Shown here in pieces: positions 5,542-7,499 of a stretch of DNA of 7,499 nucleotides (its first letter is position 1; each line of letters begins with the position of its first letter). Under the pieces are notes generated by a model, which worked only from the letters and a program-made list of their open reading frames with translations, searched no databases and was not told the origin of the DNA. Source of the stretch: Planctomycetaceae bacterium (lineage in GTDB: Bacteria; Planctomycetota; Planctomycetia; Pirellulales; Thermoguttaceae); contig JAITKS010000265.1 in assembly GCA_031278315.1 (NCBI GenBank), positions 1 to 7,499 of the forward strand. Direction: 5' to 3'. The position numbers were made by a program, and so were the translations under genes.

Positions 5542-6834
5542 TCAACCGGATTCTTTTGGATATATTTTTCTTGTTCTAACTATTATTTTACCAACTAAAC
5601 CTAATAACATTAAAAAAAGACCAGATACGATAATAACAATTCTTGCCGGCGGTAATTGAATATGTTCTTTCTGTTTTATTATTTCGCCACCATACGGACA
5701 AAATGGTTGTTTATTACCTTTTTTATCAATGATATAAACCATCTTTGCAGTTTCGTCAAAAATGAGATCATCTGTACTTAAACCGAGTCCTTTATATGTA
5801 AATATATCTTCTGGAATTTCGGCGTTTATTTTGGATTCAATAAGACTATACTTCATTTCAAATGTATAGTTTGAATTAGTAGAAATAAAATTTGATGGAA
5901 TAAAAATACCATCTTGTTCTTTCCATGTCCATTGTTTATGTGTAACAACATAACCATCGCAAAGCTTCGAAACGCATTCGACAGGATTGAATCCGGATTT
6001 TTCAGAGTAAAAAATATCTAATGGTTTACATTTTTTTTCGGTTGGATACCATTGTTCTATCTTGTATAAAATATCATTACCGCTAACACATTTAAAGAGC
6101 AAATATTCCTGATTATAAGATTTTTTCTTTTTGTCATCGTTTCCGCGTAAATATTCAGCGGCACGTTTATAAAAATACCAAAAAGTATGCTCCTTGTCAG
6201 GATTCATTGGACAATAAAAAAAACGCGGATCACTTCTCTGTGAAAAAGGAGAACGTTTAAACATTCCGTAACGGTCATATACTAATTTTGAATTTATTCT
6301 ATAATTCTTTAACTCTGGTTTTTCGCCGCTTGCATTTTGCAATTCTTGCAACTCTAATGTCTGATTTGGAATATAGATATTATTAAAGTTGATTCCATAA
6401 ATAGGTTCACGTTTTAACCATTTAGATATATTACGGTAATATTCCCAATATTCATTTGTTACAAATCGCCAGTTAAGTTTATTATTTTGTGCGTCAAGAG
6501 AAAATGTAACTAAATTTTCGGATTTCGTTGCAATTGAAAAATCTTTATTTGCCTTTTGAGCTTCTGGCCAATAACTATGTTCATTAATTTTGTATTTTGC
6601 TTTCCATGTTTTTATTCTTTCATAATTCGCTTGTGCATTATGATAAATTAAATCTAGTATATCTGCCTTACTTTCAAGATCTGTTATTTCTGTCCACTTA
6701 TCATCAGGAGGCATTATTGAGACAATTCGAGAAGGTAAAAGAGTTTGATCTTCAGCAATAACCGGTACTGTATATTCGGTCAAAAAATAAATTACATAAA
6801 AACAAATCATAACCATAAAATAGACTCTACTCAT
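5542..6834 (-). CDS. Exported, C-terminally anchored protein of unknown function, LolA/RseB-like region possible, 430 aa
   Basis: I do not recognise a named gene. Residues 1-27 form a signal peptide (short basic N-region, hydrophobic core, plausible cleavage after VIA27). Residues 398-419 (RIVIIVSGLFLMLLGLVGKI) form one membrane helix followed by a basic tail RTRKIYPK. The bulk (28-396) should therefore lie outside the cytoplasmic membrane with a short cytosolic C-terminus. The segment ILDLIYHNAQANYERIKTWKAKYKI (59-83) followed by strand-rich sequence resembles the start of LolA/RseB lipoprotein-sorting-like domains; GLGLSTDDLIFDETAKMVYIID (349-370) resembles the C-terminal part of planctomycete proteins of this type. 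Cysteines at 208, 249, 268, 287, 292 and 379 could form disulphides. The start is supported by AAGGAA 6 nt upstream. Elements M4 and M5 flank it closely on both sides. Confidence 0.7.
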   Translation of the reverse strand: MSRVYFMVMICFYVIYFLTEYTVPVIAEDQTLLPSRIVSIMPPDDKWTEITDLESKADILDLIYHNAQANYERIKTWKAKYKINEHSYWPEAQKANKDFSIATKSENLVTFSLDAQNNKLNWRFVTNEYWEYYRNISKWLKREPIYGINFNNIYIPNQTLELQELQNASGEKPELKNYRINSKLVYDRYGMFKRSPFSQRSDPRFFYCPMNPDKEHTFWYFYKRAAEYLRGNDDKKKKSYNQEYLLFKCVSGNDILYKIEQWYPTEKKCKPLDIFYSEKSGFNPVECVSKLCDGYVVTHKQWTWKEQDGIFIPSNFISTNSNYTFEMKYSLIESKINAEIPEDIFTYKGLGLSTDDLIFDETAKMVYIIDKKGNKQPFCPYGGEIIKQKEHIQLPPARIVIIVSGLFLMLLGLVGKIIVRTRKIYPKESG

Positions 6835-6840
6835 AATTAA

Positions 6841-6846
6841 TTCCTT
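6841..6846 (-). promoter_or_regulatory. Ribosome binding site AAGGAA of the exported-protein gene
   Basis: On the minus strand AAGGAATTAATT directly precedes the ATG at 6834-6832, with a 6-nt spacer. It supports this start over the internal Met codons at residues 7 and 9. Confidence 0.7.
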
Positions 6847-6858
6847 ATATACTAAATA

Positions 6859-7036
6859 TACTAATTACACTTTAAAAATCATTTTTTATTTTTTTTGATA
6901 GAAAATATTGTCAATAGACGTTGAAATATTTTTATTAAATACAACTTGTTTTTGAGTCAAAAAGTTGTCTATGAATTTGCCTTTTCAGGGCGAGTTTAGT
7001 TTGAAACGAAAACCGAAATTTAAAGTGTAATGAGTA
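6859..7036. repeat. Palindromic MITE-like element M5, 178 bp, filling the intergenic gap
   Basis: The ends are inverted repeats of type 1: 6859-6880 and the reverse complement of 7015-7036 agree at 19 of 22 positions, each ending in a TA dinucleotide. The plus half begins with GCCTTTTCAGGGC at 6979-6991. Compared with 107-197 it lacks about 30 internal bases, including the GAACGGTCACC core. The minus half keeps the A-rich segment and tail but no clear head. It leaves only 12 bp to the SD of the exported-protein gene and 6 bp to the stop of the TPR-like gene, so that gene's promoter probably lies within it. A TTGACA on the minus strand (6914-6909) has no good -10 at standard spacing. Confidence 0.75.
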
Positions 7037-7042
7037 CAAAAA

Positions 7043-7499
7043 TTACAACTGATCTTGTACTAAACGCATGCATTCTTTTTCTAATTGTGAACACAACGCC
7101 GCGGCGGTTGGCGTGTCAAATTCTTTTGCTAAAAAATACATGGCAACAGTAAATGGTAAATTCTTATTATTTGTATCTTTTTGAATATTGTTTTTAATTT
7201 TTTGGGCGTCTTCTAATTTGTCCATTGCAACAAAGCAACGGAAAACGTCAAGAAACATGAACTTGGTCAAACCGCCGAAGTTTTTGATTTTATTAACTTC
7301 CAATAAACGGCTGACTGCTTTTTCGTACTCTTTTTCACGAATCAATTTTTTTGCGGCAAGATGTAATTCATCGGCGTATGATTTTTTAACGGCAGACATT
7401 GCGGCGGGGTCAAGTATTGTTGCAACGATTTTATCTTTTTCGGCGGCGACAATTCCAACATAGAATTGATCACTGCTGAAAGTTCGATTATCGGTGTAC
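7043..7499 (-). CDS. TPR-like helical repeat protein, C-terminal part (5' end beyond window)
   Basis: The frame is open from the right edge to TAA at 7045-7043, giving 151 visible residues. The Met at codon 7399-7397 has no SD before it. The 33 residues upstream of it (...FYVGIVAAEKDKIVATILDPAA) are as protein-like as the rest, so the true start is taken to lie outside the window. The region after this Met (YADELHLAAKKLIREKEYEKAVSRLLEVN) and the next segment (MFLDVFRCFVAMDKLEDAQKIKNNI) form amphipathic helix pairs with A/L/Y spacing like tetratricopeptide repeats, which usually serve protein-protein contacts. No catalytic motif, signal or membrane segment is visible in this part. Its 3' end lies 6 bp from element M5. 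Confidence 0.75.
   Translation of the reverse strand, partial: YTDNRTFSSDQFYVGIVAAEKDKIVATILDPAAMSAVKKSYADELHLAAKKLIREKEYEKAVSRLLEVNKIKNFGGLTKFMFLDVFRCFVAMDKLEDAQKIKNNIQKDTNNKNLPFTVAMYFLAKEFDTPTAAALCSQLEKECMRLVQDQL

Noticed and set aside
7188..7463. 91-codon plus-strand frame
   Set aside because: It lies antisense within the TPR-like gene; the minus-strand frame is longer, open to the edge and protein-like.

Overview
The window reads as a chromosomal stretch from an AT-rich member of the Planctomycetota, or a close relative. This rests on family resemblance, not on a search. Three things point there: a site-2 protease whose N-terminus has the pattern I associate with planctomycete members of that family; an LpxB with a long insertion after its N-L-L motif; and a secreted, C-terminally anchored protein of LolA/RseB-like type. 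A tiny lysine/alanine histone H1-like protein is compatible. All supported genes lie on the minus strand, separated by wide AT-rich gaps, so they look like independent transcription units.

Layout: 17-194 is the right part of a palindromic repeat element that probably begins left of the window. 389-553 encodes a 54-residue histone H1-like protein with its own SD and a -10 box. 767-960 holds a decayed duplicate of that gene's 5' region. About 1.5 kb (967-2505) has no convincing gene. 2506-3225 is an M50/S2P-type intramembrane metalloprotease. 3573-4811 is lpxB (lipid A disaccharide synthase, so an LPS-type outer membrane is likely). 5542-6834 is an unrecognised secreted, membrane-anchored protein. 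7043-7499 is the C-terminal part of a TPR-like helical protein cut by the right edge.

The most striking feature is not a gene. Five copies (one partial) of a short, non-coding, internally palindromic element of about 180-265 bp occupy most gene boundaries: 17-194, 3277-3513, 4877-5130, 5269-5529 and 6859-7036. Each complete copy has two outward-facing halves that start at or near a small head hairpin (typically GCCCT-TTC-AGGGC). The halves end in one of two terminal inverted-repeat types: TACTCATT...CTTTAAA (type 1) or TAATATATCAGCGG (type 2). The copies at 3277-3513 and 4877-5130 are inverted relatives bracketing lpxB. The half-elements at 107-197 and 5266-5356 match in inverted orientation at 88 of 91 positions. 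The family looks like a MITE/REP-type mobile element, and it carries the only strong structure in the intergenic DNA.

Apart from a general cell-envelope theme (LpxB, an S2P that may act on membrane-bound regulators, an exported anchored protein), nothing ties the genes into one pathway. No CRISPR array, tRNA, rRNA, transposase or confident rho-independent terminator was seen.
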